Below, in pieces: positions 26,570 through 38,138 of a stretch of 64,000 nt of DNA (within the stretch, counting starts at the first letter, position 1; each line of letters begins with the position of its first letter). The stretch spans positions 54,065,762 to 54,129,761 of the forward strand of contig JAKCOZ010000005.1 of NCBI GenBank assembly GCA_022605955.1. The letters are read 5' to 3'. The position numbers were made by a program, and so were the translations under genes. The stretch comes from Rallus limicola (lineage: Eukaryota; Chordata; Aves; Gruiformes; Rallidae). Under the pieces are notes generated by a model. The model did no database searches. It was not told the origin of the DNA and was given only the letters and a program-made list of their open reading frames with translations.

Positions 26570-27475
26570 CTTGCCAGTGCTTAGGGAAAGGACACCCTTC
26601 TTTGCCCAGCTGGTAGCAGCCCATAGTGATGTTGGCCTTTTCCACAGGAGCACATTTCCAGGCTTTACCTGCAAACCTGCTTTCCACCCAGCCAGCCCTC
26701 AGATAGTACTAGTGAATGTCATTTTTCCTTACCAGGTGCAGGACTTTGCATTCTCCTTTGTTGGATGTTATGTTGCTTACTTCTCAGATCTGTTGAGGCC
26801 TCTGAACAGTGGCACAACCATCTCCCTGTTTTTAACATTCGTGGATTTGCTAAGGGTGCTCTCTGTCACATCATCCAGCTCATTAATGAAGATGTTACAC
26901 AGCACTGGGCCTAGTATTGACCCTTGGAATACACCAGTAGCCACTGTTCCAGCTGGACTTTGTGCCATTGTTCACAGCTTTTGAGACCAGAAGCTCAGTC
27001 CCCAATCCACTTTGCAGTCTGTTTATCTAACCTGTATTTCATCAGTTTGTTTATTAGGATGTTATAGGAGACAGTATCAAAAGCCTTGCTAAAGTCCAAA
27101 TAAACACCATGCCCCTTACTCACCGAGTTTGTAATTTCATCATAGAAAGCAATCAAGCTACTCAGCCCTTTGCTGTTGATATACCTGTAGAAGCCCTTGC
27201 TGTCTTTCATGTCTCCAGCCAGATTCAACTCCAAGTAGGCTTTTAGCTTTCCTATCCCCATTTCTATACATTTGTCAGGGTCTCTAAATTCCTCCCAGGG
27301 TTCTTCTTTCCAGCATTATATGTTATTGGAGTTTTCCAAGCAAATCCCCTGAATAGGCTAAAGTCTATTTTCCTGAAGCCCAGGACTATGATCCTGCTAT
27401 TTGCCTTGTTCCCTCCTCACAGAATGCTGAGCTCCACCATCTCATGGTCAACTCTGCACAGTATCTGTTATATGG
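26570..27475 (-). repeat. CR1 LINE fragment (endonuclease end and reverse transcriptase)
   Basis: On the minus strand this reads from the end of the endonuclease (near 27,450, DHEMVEL) into a reverse-transcriptase core at 27261-26777 with LDFSKAFDTVSYN and QGSILGPVL. The catalytic F/ADD box expected after LSK is replaced by STNVKN, so the enzyme is dead. Part of the thumb and palm is missing between the endonuclease and RT pieces. Its 3' half stops near 26,570, where the neighbouring CR1 copy begins. Confidence 0.85.
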
Positions 27476-30021
27476 AAAGAAAAAGCAGCTCAGAAGTTAA
27501 AAGCATCTTCTGGTGGCTATCACCATGCTTTGCATGATGTTAACTGAAAGAACAGCAGCAAAGTTGCACCTTAACTATGCATGGCAGCCACAGACCTCAA
27601 TACCTTTGAAAACAGCTTTCTACAGTGGCTAAAGTGAAGTGGTCAGAAAGAACTCAGACAGATGCTCAGTGCCATTTTAACATCACAGCATTATTGAAGT
27701 ACATTACCACCCAAGCTCCTAAATGCACATATAGATTCATCAGTTACTTCATTCTCTACATAATCAGTGCCCAGATTCTGGCTCAGTCTAAAAGAAACCT
27801 GATATTCAGAAGCTTGCTCACAGCTATCTCCTCCTTTCGGTGTGATGGGTCCACAGGTGACATGGTGCAGTCAAAGCAGAGAATCTTTTCACCCTCTGAT
27901 AAAGCTTACTATCATGATGACCTCAAAGGTGAAAAGGGAACACAGAGTAGGAACAAGCATCATCACAAGGTACTACATCCTTCTTGCTGCTTCCCCCACT
28001 GATCCTTGCCAAGCTCTCCTCTGATGAAACTGAGGAGATTTTTGTCTCTGGGTTTATATAGGCTGTGATTTGCTTAATGAGAATCACCAGGTGCCAATAA
28101 GCAGAATGGAGTACTTAATTCTTGCAGTAGCAGTATCATTTCTTGCTGGAGCTGTCAGTGTTTCCTGTGGAACTGGCCTGGTGGTTAAGCCAAGGAATTG
28201 GCTGTGAAATGCTTCATGTGTCCTTATTTTGCAAAAATGTCCCTGCATTAAAATGTTCTTCATCATCACACTGATAGCTCCTTTGCTCTTGCATGTGCAC
28301 ATACATATTCTAATTGCTTGTAAACAAGGAAAATGCTGAAATAGGAAAATTGAGATAGCTGCTTGGTGGCCATTAAGGTCTTTAACTATAACATTCTGGT
28401 CTCATCTACTTAGTTCAAATTTCTTATTAAGCAGCCTAGAGAACTAGCAGGAGAGGAATAGGAGCGATATTTGATTTTACTTGACATACTAAAAGTACAT
28501 TTGCTTTGTGATCAACAAAAGGTCAGGAACATTTTATTATTGCAAGAAATTGCATCAATTACAAGCTGTCCAACCTCTACCTGCAAAACTGAACCTGCAC
28601 ACGAGTTACTTGCAGCCTCCAGGCTTTGTTCCTTGTTTTCTTCTGGGTTTTTCCTTTTGGGAAAAAACTATCCCATTAGATAGCTTCAGCACAATTAACA
28701 GTGTTGAACATGGCATGCAACAGCTTATTGAAGAAAGAGCTTAAGAAAGCAGATTGCACAATGAAGTCCATGTATTCAGATACAGGCAAAAGGGTTTTCT
28801 ATCGTCACACAAAAACTGAACTTAGATTACTGATTGCCAGGAGCAGTCATATCAAAGAAGGATCCTTTCATACATGAAGCATTTTCTTACACTTTTCCCT
28901 GGACATTAATTACTGAGATGTTGTTCTAAGTAGAACTTTGTTCCAAGTCATGTATTAATTCATAGGTGTTATAGATCATAAATGATGGGTTGTAATAAAT
29001 TTTCTGGATAAAGGAATGGTTTGCATTTCTTAGGAAAAAAAGCCTGTTTCTGGAAGAAGCTGTCATACATAGTTCAGAGCTGCTCAGATCTGCAATGGTG
29101 GGTGCAAGTATCCAGAGATTTTGCTGTTCATAATCGAAGCTGAAGTCAGGTGAGTTTTGATGGTTTGCAGTACGTGTACCTGTCAGGGCAGGCACTGAGG
29201 GTCTGCCTGCCTGTTAGGTTTAGGTTTTTCTCTGCCTATGGCTGAAATAATAGACTTTTTATAATTACTGTGCAAATGGCCACACCTCCATTTTTCATGA
29301 AAGCCATCTGAACAACAACTTCCCTGAAGCATAATACCCCATCATTTTTGTTACGTTCCTTTCCAGATTTTGCCCAGCTAGGGAAGAATTCATGCCTGGA
29401 TTTTCCATTGCAAGACACTTCTGGCCTAAGAAAATATTTAGGCAAATCACATAGAAAACTAAGACTGTTCTTTGTAACTCATTCCAAGTAAATATATGAT
29501 TCAGCAAGACATTAAAAAAGATATGTTGCTAGCACATGTTAATATCAGATGCAGTGGAATACCATTAAAGAGAAGATGCAATATAAGGCGAATAAATACT
29601 TATCAGGCAGTTTTGCAGGTGCAGAACAAGACATTAATGTGGCTCTACTTAAGGTTCTCTTTTTCAAGCCTCATTTTATTAACTGCTTGAGAGGTGTGGT
29701 GTTGCAAAGAAAAATTTACTTCTTACTAATCGTTTTAGGTTTAAATGGAATTACCTTTAAAAATCTGTTTTGTTAATAAATAACAATATTAGCTGTAAGG
29801 AGTTCTTAGAAGTATATTAAGGGATTTTAAAATGCCATAAAGCCTTCCTCTTCTCCTGACAACACTATGCTGACTGGTCCTAACGTTTATATATACGATA
29901 TCTGCAGTTTCCAGCATCTGTGAAACCAACAAGAAAGCCGATGACATCATTCCTAGCTGCTGCTCCTGTTCTCATGGAAACAGGTGTCAGAAGTTAAACT
30001 AATCATAGTTTCATTTTGTTA
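27476..30021. other. Stretch without a recognised gene
   Basis: No supported exon, RNA gene or repeat family. Short open frames show no motif. Confidence 0.55.
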
Positions 30022-30560
30022 TGGTTTAACTCCAGCCAGACACTACGCACCATGCAGCCCTTTACTCACCCACCCCCCGGTGAGATGCAGGAGACAATTG
30101 GAAGAGTAAAAGTGAGAAAACTCGTGGGTTAACATAAAGACAGTTTAATAGGGAAAGCAAAACCAGGAACTCATTCCCCACATCCCACGGGCAGGCAGGT
30201 GTTCAGCCATCCCCAGGAAAGCAGGGCTCCATCATGCCTAACAGCACATGGGAAGACAAAAAACATCATTCCCAACGTCCCCCCCTTTCCTCCTTCTCCC
30301 CCCAGCTGATGCCATATGGTGTGGGATATCCATTGGGTCAGTTGGGGTCAGCTGTCCCAACTGTGTCCCCTCCCAACTCTTTGTGCACCCCCAGCCTGCT
30401 CACTGGTGGGGTGGGGTGAGGAGCAGCAAAGGCCTTGGCTCTGTTTAAGCCCTGCTCTGCAGTCATTGAAACATCCCTGTGGTATCAAGGCTGTTTCCAG
30501 ATAAATTCAAAGTACAGCTCCACACAAGCTGAAGAAAATCCCAGTCATAACCAGCACACA
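30022..30560 (+). mobile_element. Solo-LTR-like avian endogenous retrovirus element
   Basis: Begins TGGTTTAACTCCAGCCAG and ends CCAGCACACA. Internal phrases aaaactcgtgggtt, cagtttaata, ttcagccatccccaggaaagc and cagttggggtcagctgtccc recur in the copy at 52,460-52,930, which shows that this is a dispersed family. Length (about 540 bp) and TG...CA ends fit an LTR. The 4-base word GTTA lies directly on both sides (30018-30021 and 30561-30564), a possible target-site duplication. There is no internal viral region, so it is a solo LTR produced by recombination between the two ends. It matches my memory of a common avian LTR family; the family name is not asserted. Confidence 0.8.
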
Positions 30561-33500
30561 GTTAAAAAAAGTCCTTAGAGAAACCATTGTTAGGTATAGG
30601 CATGGATGTCCCCCTTCTTTTTTTATTAAGAAATAATCTTTGTTAGATGTTTGCCTTACCATCAACTATTTGCTAGTCTCCTGGTGCAATCATTGGAGCG
30701 AGAGCTAACAAGTTCCATCCTGTGCATGTTTGTGGTGTTTGGTACAGTTTCCAGGTAACAAAGTACCGGTTCTTATACTATCATTTTTATAGCTGATGAA
30801 GTATGAATTTGCTAGCACTATTGCAGTTATTTTGAAATTTAAATCTATTTTCACACATTACTGAATCCAGAATCCCATCAGTTGCTCCCAGTTACTTCCT
30901 GGCTCCTTTTTTTGGATAAAGCTGATCAGTGTTATACCATAAGAGTGGCTTTCACCATTTACTAAGTCATTACTACTTTTGGATCAGGTCTGGCTGAATA
31001 GCATTAGTCTTGGATGGTCTGGTAACATCTTCAAGGAAGCACTTGCCAGGGGAAAGGCAAGCTGCTGCAAGTGATCTGTGATCTTTCTGCCCCAAAAAGG
31101 AACATTGGTCTCTCAGCTTAGAAAGCTCTCAGCTTCAAAAACAATTCTGTTACTCTGAGGGATCTGTTAAAATAAACTACTCCATAAGAGGAGCCAAGCA
31201 GCTAGCCAGGAAAAAGAAAGAAAAATAAAAATCAACAACAGAAACCAGAAAAAACAGTGAAATTCTGACAGAAGCAATGATACAAAAATTTCATCAAGGA
31301 GACTGGGCATTTGAAATTATCCTTCTGATATTAATGTAGCAATGTACCTATAAAAGGCAAGACTAGATTGCAAAAGAGCCAAAATGATAAGGTGAAATGA
31401 AGCATCTGGTGGTCTAAGTAGGGAGGTTTAGTAGATGTAACTGGAGTAAGCAATCATGGCTTAGCATCAATAACAAGAGGTGTGTTAATGGAAATGCAGG
31501 AGATCCAAAACAGGGAGGACACAAGAAACTTTACTCAAAGATAGAAGTCTTTTTTGACAGAAGAACTAACCAGGTTTTCGTGCAGACATCTATCTCCCTA
31601 TTTGCTACCACAATACCTGTCAGAACACAGCTCCAGTTGGCAAACTGTGAGGAATATTAAGACCCACAGGAAGATGTCAGAGACCTAGCTATGATGAAGA
31701 CAGTACTAACTAAACCAGAATCCACAGCATCTTTTTGATTACAGGCTCTAGACCTATCTTTAACTAATAAAAATCTTTGGCGATACCACAGATGGTGATA
31801 CCCTTAATCATATTGAGCAGCATCTTCCTAAACAACCAGAACAGTCAGAGGAGAGGAGGTACTACTTGTCTAAGTAGGGTGCCACAACATAAAAGACACT
31901 AGGGATTGGGTAAGTTTGCAGCCAAAATTCCAACCATGCTGAGAATCTAGGCTCTTCATCAGTTTTGGACAGAAAATGCAGCCAGAAAAGAATTAAAAGC
32001 TTTTCTATCACAAAACATATGAGTTTGTTTCTTACAAATTGTGCTGTTCAGGTTAAAGCAAATGGGAAGCACTAAGCAAGTTATCTTTTGGGTGTAAATG
32101 AGGAAACAATTCCTGCCCTTCGTGCTGCAGTCACAGGAAGGCTGCAATGCAGGTTGTAGTGCTTCAAAACCCCTTGTTTTGCCATGACAAAAATCCAGAG
32201 TTTTTACTACCATGACTAGAACTAGGTTAACAGAAGTCCTGACTGATGATATTTTCCCCATGTCTCTGAAGGATCTATTCTCTATAATGTAGCAATCGTA
32301 TTTATTTTATATTTCTCAGTATGAAGGCAGTATCTTTTCTCCTGCCAGGCTGACTATTCATTCCATGCAGTATTGGTGGCTGTTCTACAGTGAATGCAGG
32401 ACCCTGTCCCAGTGGCTACTCTGAGGGAAGGGGAGGCTGCTGCCAGTGCACTGAGCCTCAGTGGCCCTGACCAGACCATTTGGGACTTCAGTCCCTGCCA
32501 GAGCTAGGTTACAAGTACACCTGCCTCAGACCCTGCCTCCTGGATGGGCTTCAGAGCTATGCTGTAGGATGCTGGTCTCCTGGATGGACCCCATGGATGT
32601 ACATTATAGCTTGTCTCCAGACTACCTTTAGCCATGCCTTTTGGGTGGACTTTGGAACAAAGTAGTAACTCTGTCCATGGTCCCATCTCCATATGCTTCT
32701 GACTCCCTGTTTGAACGCTGGATCTGGTTCATTGTTTTTCAGGTCTGGGACTGCTGATGTACCCTGTTACCATCATCCAGCTCAGCCCACTATGTTCAGA
32801 CAGGACATGGCCATCCATCAGCAATGGCACTGCCAGGCTGGAGTCACACTTGGCTCCTGGCTTGTCTCCCCTTATCTTCCCCTTTGCTGCTCCATGATGA
32901 TTATTTTGCAACCACCAAAAAGATTAAACCAGTCTGAACTTTCCTTCTGCCTTTAACCTGCCCATAAGAAAACAGAAAAGGATTAATAAAATGATAGTGT
33001 TTTGTTTCCTTTGGTAATAGTAACGGGGCAATACAGGTGAGATCACCGTACAACAGAGGATCTTGCCTTCAGACAAAGTATGTACACCATTCTTTAGACT
33101 AGGAACAAACCAAGGGGACACAGGGACTGAACTAATTTGAGGCCAGTAGATCTGTGGCTGAAACCTGGAAGGTTAGAAAGACAAAAAGAAAGCTTGTGTG
33201 TTCATCCGGAGAAGCAGGAGCTCAGTGGTGCACAGGCACGCGTGGCTATTTCACTAGCTGTAGAAGCAATAGCTGCCTGCATAAAAAGAGCGTGTTTTTT
33301 TTTTAACAAAGGAGATAAATGCACTTAGCTTTTTGCAAAATAAAGCCGTAAGACTAGCCTAACGCTACAAGCAGCCTTACACCATCTTTTCCATGGTCAG
33401 CGTCCGTAGAAGCGCGGAGTCTTTCTCGTCTCTGTGACCACAGCTCCCCTTAGTGTCGCACGGGTGAATAACAGCTGTGGAGCCGCAATTTATTTGCGGC

Positions 33501-35084
33501 CTAGGCTGGGTCCAGCCTTCCAGACTCTGTCGCAAAAACCATAGGGTCACTGAACTTGGTGTAGAGTGGAACGCATTTATAACATGCTGGAGTGAAAACG
33601 CAGTACTGAAATACTCAGGTGGAAATGTCTGCAAATTATTCCAGTTTTACAGCTGTGGGAGTTCTGAGGAGAATTCTGAAGGCACTCAGCTAGAAAAAAT
33701 ACTACTATATGTTCTCAGTCTACTGATGCCCCACGAGGTGCTGGGAGACTGCTTTGTCTTTTAACATTTTTGATTTTATCAGATTTATTCCAGGAATGGT
33801 TTTGCTACTAGGGAAAATGGCAGAATAAGCAGTTAGCTCTGTGAAGTTCTTGTTTAAGTTAATGAACGCCATAAACATTCATAAAGCAGGCTTGAGTACA
33901 GGGTCTGTGCTTAGCTCATAGGCTGTTGAATTCAGTATAACGTGTTTCCCATTTTTTTTAATGATACAGAGGACTCTTCAACAAAGCTGCAAGATATCTA
34001 GGCTCTTCCAAGAGAGACTTCTGACTGTATTACCGCTTGCAGAACACAGCACTGCCAAAAAATTTCTTGAAAAGCCCAAAGGTTTTCAGGGAAGAGAATG
34101 GTATAGAAGAATTCACATTGCTTTTCTATAAAAAACTGTCTCCTTCCAACTAGAATTGGGAGCATGGAAAGGCTTGTGCTGCTGCAAGGGCCTTGGGCAA
34201 AACGCTGTCTGGCCTAGCCAGGTCTGTTCCTGAAGCTGGGGGGAGCATGTGCTTCACAGGGATCATCGCCACTGTCTGAGTGGGTTCAGCATATGCCATC
34301 ATGAGAGGGTGGGGGAACAGGTTCAGTTCATATCCATTACTTCCTCAGAACTGGAAGCAACAGCATTGCTTTTCACCAAGCGAGTCCTTCTATTTAAATG
34401 CAGCTGTTGGAGTTATGCAGAAGAATGCTGAGTGAACAGTATATGCTGCTTAAAATATCCCTTCTGCTCCCTGCAGATTTTCATCTTGTGCTCACCTCCA
34501 GTGTTACCGGATGCAGTATCTGCCATACCTGAGTCAGAGACAGGGCCATATTCAGAAAGCCTTAAACCCACGTCTGAAGTGACTGCTTTTGGCTGGCCCC
34601 TTGGCTTTCAGGGCACCTGCAGACATAGTTGATGTAACCCACTCTAGACCCCACATCATAATAATATTAAAGAAGTTCTTTGTGAAATCCATATTTCTAC
34701 AGCACTGAGGAAAGCAGCACTGATTTCTACTCTTGCTGTGTGAGAAGCTTTTACTGTGAACTGCCCCTATAGCCAAAATGTTGCTTACTACTTAAGAAAT
34801 GTTGACTAATTCTTCTCCAGAGCTAATTAATAACAATAGCTAATTAGTAACAAGAACAGAAATTCTGTGTGTCTCCAGAGCACTTTATAAAAGTTAAAAA
34901 AAAAAATTCCAAGCAATGTAGCTTCTTCCAATTATCTATTTGCCTTGGCTGGCTGCTGCTGACTCTGTTTGTTTGCTTTTTTGCCACATGGTCAAGCACC
35001 TACATTGTGATGTTTGTATCATTGTACCACAGATATCACATCACTGATGAGAACAGAAGTCACTGACATGGTCACAGAATAAAT
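30561..35084. other. Stretch without a recognised gene, with a CpG-containing patch
   Basis: No supported coding exon. From about 33,210 to 33,620 CpG dinucleotides become frequent compared with the surrounding AT-rich DNA (for example agcgtccgtagaagcgcgg), and a perfect 7-bp hairpin (gccgcaa/ttgcggc) lies at 33,482-33,500. This could be a weak CpG island or an enhancer, or chance. Confidence 0.5.
33482..33500. repeat. GC-rich 7-bp hairpin
   Basis: GCCGCAA and TTGCGGC are exact reverse complements around the loop tttat. It sits inside the CpG-richer patch. Confidence 0.85.
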
Positions 35085-35780
35085 GGCATGATTCCCACTG
35101 ACTCCAGTGGTCTGACATTTCACATAGTGTGTACCATCCCAATGCCACGGTGGGAACAGCACCACACCAGGACCCCATGAGTGCCTTTAATCCTGACCCA
35201 CAAGCTTTCTGTCAGCTCCTCAACCATCCCAGCTGGAGTTCTATGCACTCCAGCTGGTCATTGACATAGACGTGACACCCCCTCCTTGTCTTCCTTCCCT
35301 GTCCTTCCTAAAAAGCCTGTATCCTTTCATTCCAATACTCAGTCATAGGAGCCATCCCAGCATCTCTCCATGATGCCAATAAAATCATAGCCCTGCAGGT
35401 ATGTTCACATTTTTCATTTGTTCCTCATGCTACCTTCATTTGCATAGAAATACTTCAGTTGGGCCCTGCTATGAGGCTGACTTGTTGGCTGGAGTGGTTG
35501 GAATTTCTTTTATGTCCTTTATCGCTTCCCTGTTGGTTCCTATTACCTCAGGAGCCCCTGGATCATCTCCGCTAGACTTCAAGTGTGCTGTAGTACATGT
35601 AGCATGTCTTTGAGCAGCAGGCTGAGGGCCTTTGGTGGAACACTGTCCCTCTGTAAGAGGAGGTTCTTTCTGACATACTGGACCCTCTGCACTCCTCAGA
35701 TGGAAGTCACCTGCAACTATAAGCCATCTTTTCTCATTTCTCAAGAGGGTCAAAATACAGGGTGTGAGCCTTCCTGGCCT
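35085..35780 (-). repeat. CR1 LINE 5'-region fragment (antisense; ORF1 and endonuclease side)
   Basis: The + strand carries phrases such as cctaaaaagcctgtatccttt, ccatcccagcatctctccatgatgccaat and gttgggccc that, from memory, recur in the antisense of avian CR1 ORF1. On the minus strand 35753-35469 reads EKRWLIVAGDFHLRS-like residues, resembling the ORF1-to-endonuclease region. No open ORF of useful size remains. The family call is from recognition, not alignment. Confidence 0.65.
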
Positions 35781-35873
35781 TTGTGATAGCTCTGTGTAAC
35801 TTAACAGTCATCCATGTCCTCCTTTAACTCACTTTCCACAGCAAGAGGCACCTGGGAAGGCAAGGTGGATAAG

Positions 35874-36252
35874 TGTCACAGTCTTGCATAGCTGGGTGCT
35901 GGTAAAGAAGGAGGGCTGTAGTGTTGGTGTCTGCAGGAAGCAACTAGAAGCTCTCTGCAGGCCCCAGAGATTAAACATTGGCAAATTGAAGGCCAGAGTC
36001 ACTGCTGACCAAGGCCGAGCCAGTTGGCCATGGTCACAGTGCCTCTGGGAATCACATTTAGGAGAAAAAAACCAGCAGGCAACTGCATTTTGTCACCAGA
36101 GAAGGGAGTGAGAAGATGTAAGAAGCCGTGCAGACACCAAGGCCAGGGAAGAAGAAGGTGTGGGGGGAAGAATGAGGCACTCTAGGTACTGGAGAGAGGG
36201 ATTCCCGTGCAGCCCATGGAGAAGACCATGGTGAAGCAGGCTGTCCCCCTGC
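35874..36252 (-). mobile_element. Partial ERV LTR in reverse orientation, just upstream of ITPRIPL1-like
   Basis: The reverse complement of this segment is collinear with 40,710-41,076. Shared blocks include CACCATGGTCTTCTCC, GGCCTTGGTGTC, TCTTCTCACTCCCT, GGGGCCTGCA and AGAGCTTCTAG, and both end in agctatgcaagactgtgaca-type sequence. Only the 3' third of the LTR is present. Its reversed 3' end lies at 35,874 and its inner edge at about 36,252 runs into the putative 5'UTR exon of the ITPRIPL1-like gene. LTRs of this class can act as promoters; use here is inference only. Confidence 0.82.
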
Positions 36253-36386
36253 CCCAAGGCTGGGGCTGGCCACAGCAGCACCTGGGACTGGTTCCTGTGC
36301 CTGTGACAGCAGCGGCATCACAATGGGGGCTGGAGGTCATGAGGGGTGCGTGCAGGCCATGCTGACCAGTGTGGCCTTGGCTAGCG
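36253..36386 (+). other. Putative non-coding first exon (5'UTR) of ITPRIPL1-like
   Basis: A strong splice donor (gcg|gtgagt at 36386/36387) is followed 264 bases later by a strong acceptor (ttttctcttgcag, ending 36,650) three bases before the ATG of the ITPRIPL1-like ORF. This fits a short 5'UTR intron, the arrangement known for ITPRIPL1 genes, whose coding region lies in one exon. The transcription start is not known, so the left edge is arbitrary. ATGs near 36,322 and 36,359 lie in the proposed leader and would open upstream frames. Confidence 0.5.
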
Positions 36387-36653
36387 GTGAGTAAACATAT
36401 GGGGGGAGGCTGGGCTGGACAAGGGCTGGGGTAGAAACATGGCCCCCAGGGAGGTAGGTTCCCACCTGGCATCGAGGGACTAACCGCTGGCAAAAGAGCC
36501 TTGGGCAGAGCACAGTGCTGCCGACACCAGGGATGGGCACAGGCCCTGCTGCTTCCCAGCTGCCTCATCCCTACTCCTACTGGCCCCCCGCTCTCTGCAG
36601 CTCACCTCACAGATCCTTCCCATGCCCACTGAAGCTCTTTTCTCTTGCAGACC

Positions 36654-38138
36654 ATGGCTGTCACTATGTTCTTTGCGATGCTTCTGCAAAGCCTCATCCA
36701 GTACCCGCAGATGGTCGGTGAGGGGTTTGATGAGGCTACACGTCAGCGCATGGAGCAGCGTCATGTCTACCTGAGCAAGAAGATGGCTCAGCTCCTGTAC
36801 GAGCTGGAGCAGAGGAGCCTGAAGCAGAGGACTCAGGAGAGTGGCCTGGCCTGGGTATTCCTGCTCTTCACTGGCTTGCAGCAGCAGCCATTCTGGGCAA
36901 TTGCTGGACTCTTGGTCTTGCTAGTTGGCCTCTGGTGGTGGTTCAGGAGACGGAGTCATCAGGCAGACAAACAAAGTGCTAACAGCTCCAATGACTACAG
37001 GAATGAGAAGGAGGAGGAAGACAGTGATAAAAATTATCTGGTACAATTTATTGCGGAGCACATCCAGTTGCCAGTGCAGGGCCTTACCAGAGAGTGCAAG
37101 AGAGCACTGCACCTGGTGCGCACTTACATCCACATATTAAGGGAGCTCAGTGCGGATAGTTTCTACCCAGTGCTGGAAAAAGGAATTGGGGTTGGAAGCG
37201 CCTTTGAAGGCTGGCGTCTCTGTAAGGAAGATACTGTTTACAGAATTCTTGTACCCATGAAGCCACCCCTTGGGCATACCTTCCACCTGGAGATGAGCAA
37301 AGCAAGGACCTGCCGCATCCGTGTGGAGCTGCTGTGCACTTGTTTAAGGTCAAGGCACATGCTGTGCTTCCTCCACCACCCTGTGGAGGAGCTGAGGAGG
37401 TATCAGAAACCCAGCCTTCTTTACACTCTTTGCACTGACTCCTACCTAGATGTGCAGAAAACAGCCTGCTGGTTCCGTGAATTGGTGAAACATGCCTGGT
37501 TGTTTTTTCCTCAGTCATCCAAATATCATATGGAGCTGCTGCCCTCCAGACACTCCTGCAGAATTCAAGTGACAAGAGACAATAAGCCAAAGCTCACCAT
37601 TGAAATGATATTAGGGGTGCAGAAAGGCAACTCGGACATCTTTGTGACCAGTGAGGGTACAGAGGCTGGCTCCATCCCAAGTACAACGTGGTCAGAGACC
37701 TGTGCTGTGGCAGAGGTGAAGTTCTTCAAGCATATAGCCAGGCAGGCTCCACGTGATAGCTTCTACCTCAAGTGCCTGCAGGTCTTTGCTCACATACTTG
37801 ATAACTCAGGCTTTTCCGTCTATACGTTCAAGACAGCTGTGATGCACCTCCTGACAACCATACCCCTGTCAAACTGGCGCAGCAAGGATTTCCTGCAGCG
37901 GCTACGGGATATCACATTGTACCTGCACCGCTGCCTGGAGGAGAAACGCCTCAACCATTTCTTCTTTGGCAATGAGAATGTGCCCGAGGAAATCCTCTTG
38001 CCCTCATCCTTCCGAAATGTCTTACCCCTAAACCTCTTCCATCACTTGGCAGAGGATCCAGATGCCCTTCTTCAGGAACTGTGTGCCTTCTACAAGCTAC
38101 AACATCAGCTTAGAGAATTCCTGATCTTTGACTACTGA
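36654..38138 (+). CDS. ITPRIPL1-like protein (inositol 1,4,5-trisphosphate receptor-interacting protein-like 1)
   Basis: Intact 494-residue ORF. The ATG at 36,654 in gcagaccATGG has a good Kozak context and lies three bases after a splice acceptor; the upstream in-frame TTG is inside the intron and is not used. Residues 1-20 form a hydrophobic leader (MAVTMFFAMLLQSLIQ). Residues 25-62 are a charged helix with coiled-coil character, about 80-97 a membrane segment rich in Leu and Trp, then RRR and an acidic stretch near 117-126. The rest (about 130-494) is the Mab-21/cGAS-like nucleotidyltransferase fold of the ITPRIP family. The family GS motif is present (181-182), but the expected acidic pair of the active site reads TVYRILVP (194-201), so catalysis is unlikely. 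Human ITPRIPL1 is a membrane protein reported to bind CD3 epsilon; the role of avian copies is unclear. The gene is multi-copy in birds, so orthology is not implied. Codon GC is clearly above the flanks. Confidence 0.93.
   Translation: MAVTMFFAMLLQSLIQYPQMVGEGFDEATRQRMEQRHVYLSKKMAQLLYELEQRSLKQRTQESGLAWVFLLFTGLQQQPFWAIAGLLVLLVGLWWWFRRRSHQADKQSANSSNDYRNEKEEEDSDKNYLVQFIAEHIQLPVQGLTRECKRALHLVRTYIHILRELSADSFYPVLEKGIGVGSAFEGWRLCKEDTVYRILVPMKPPLGHTFHLEMSKARTCRIRVELLCTCLRSRHMLCFLHHPVEELRRYQKPSLLYTLCTDSYLDVQKTACWFRELVKHAWLFFPQSSKYHMELLPSRHSCRIQVTRDNKPKLTIEMILGVQKGNSDIFVTSEGTEAGSIPSTTWSETCAVAEVKFFKHIARQAPRDSFYLKCLQVFAHILDNSGFSVYTFKTAVMHLLTTIPLSNWRSKDFLQRLRDITLYLHRCLEEKRLNHFFFGNENVPEEILLPSSFRNVLPLNLFHHLAEDPDALLQELCAFYKLQHQLREFLIFDY

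Noticed and set aside
1..35000. Exons of KIF6, the expected upstream neighbour of KCNK16
   Set aside because: I looked for its C-terminal tail and coiled-coil residues by eye and found none; absence by eye is not proof.
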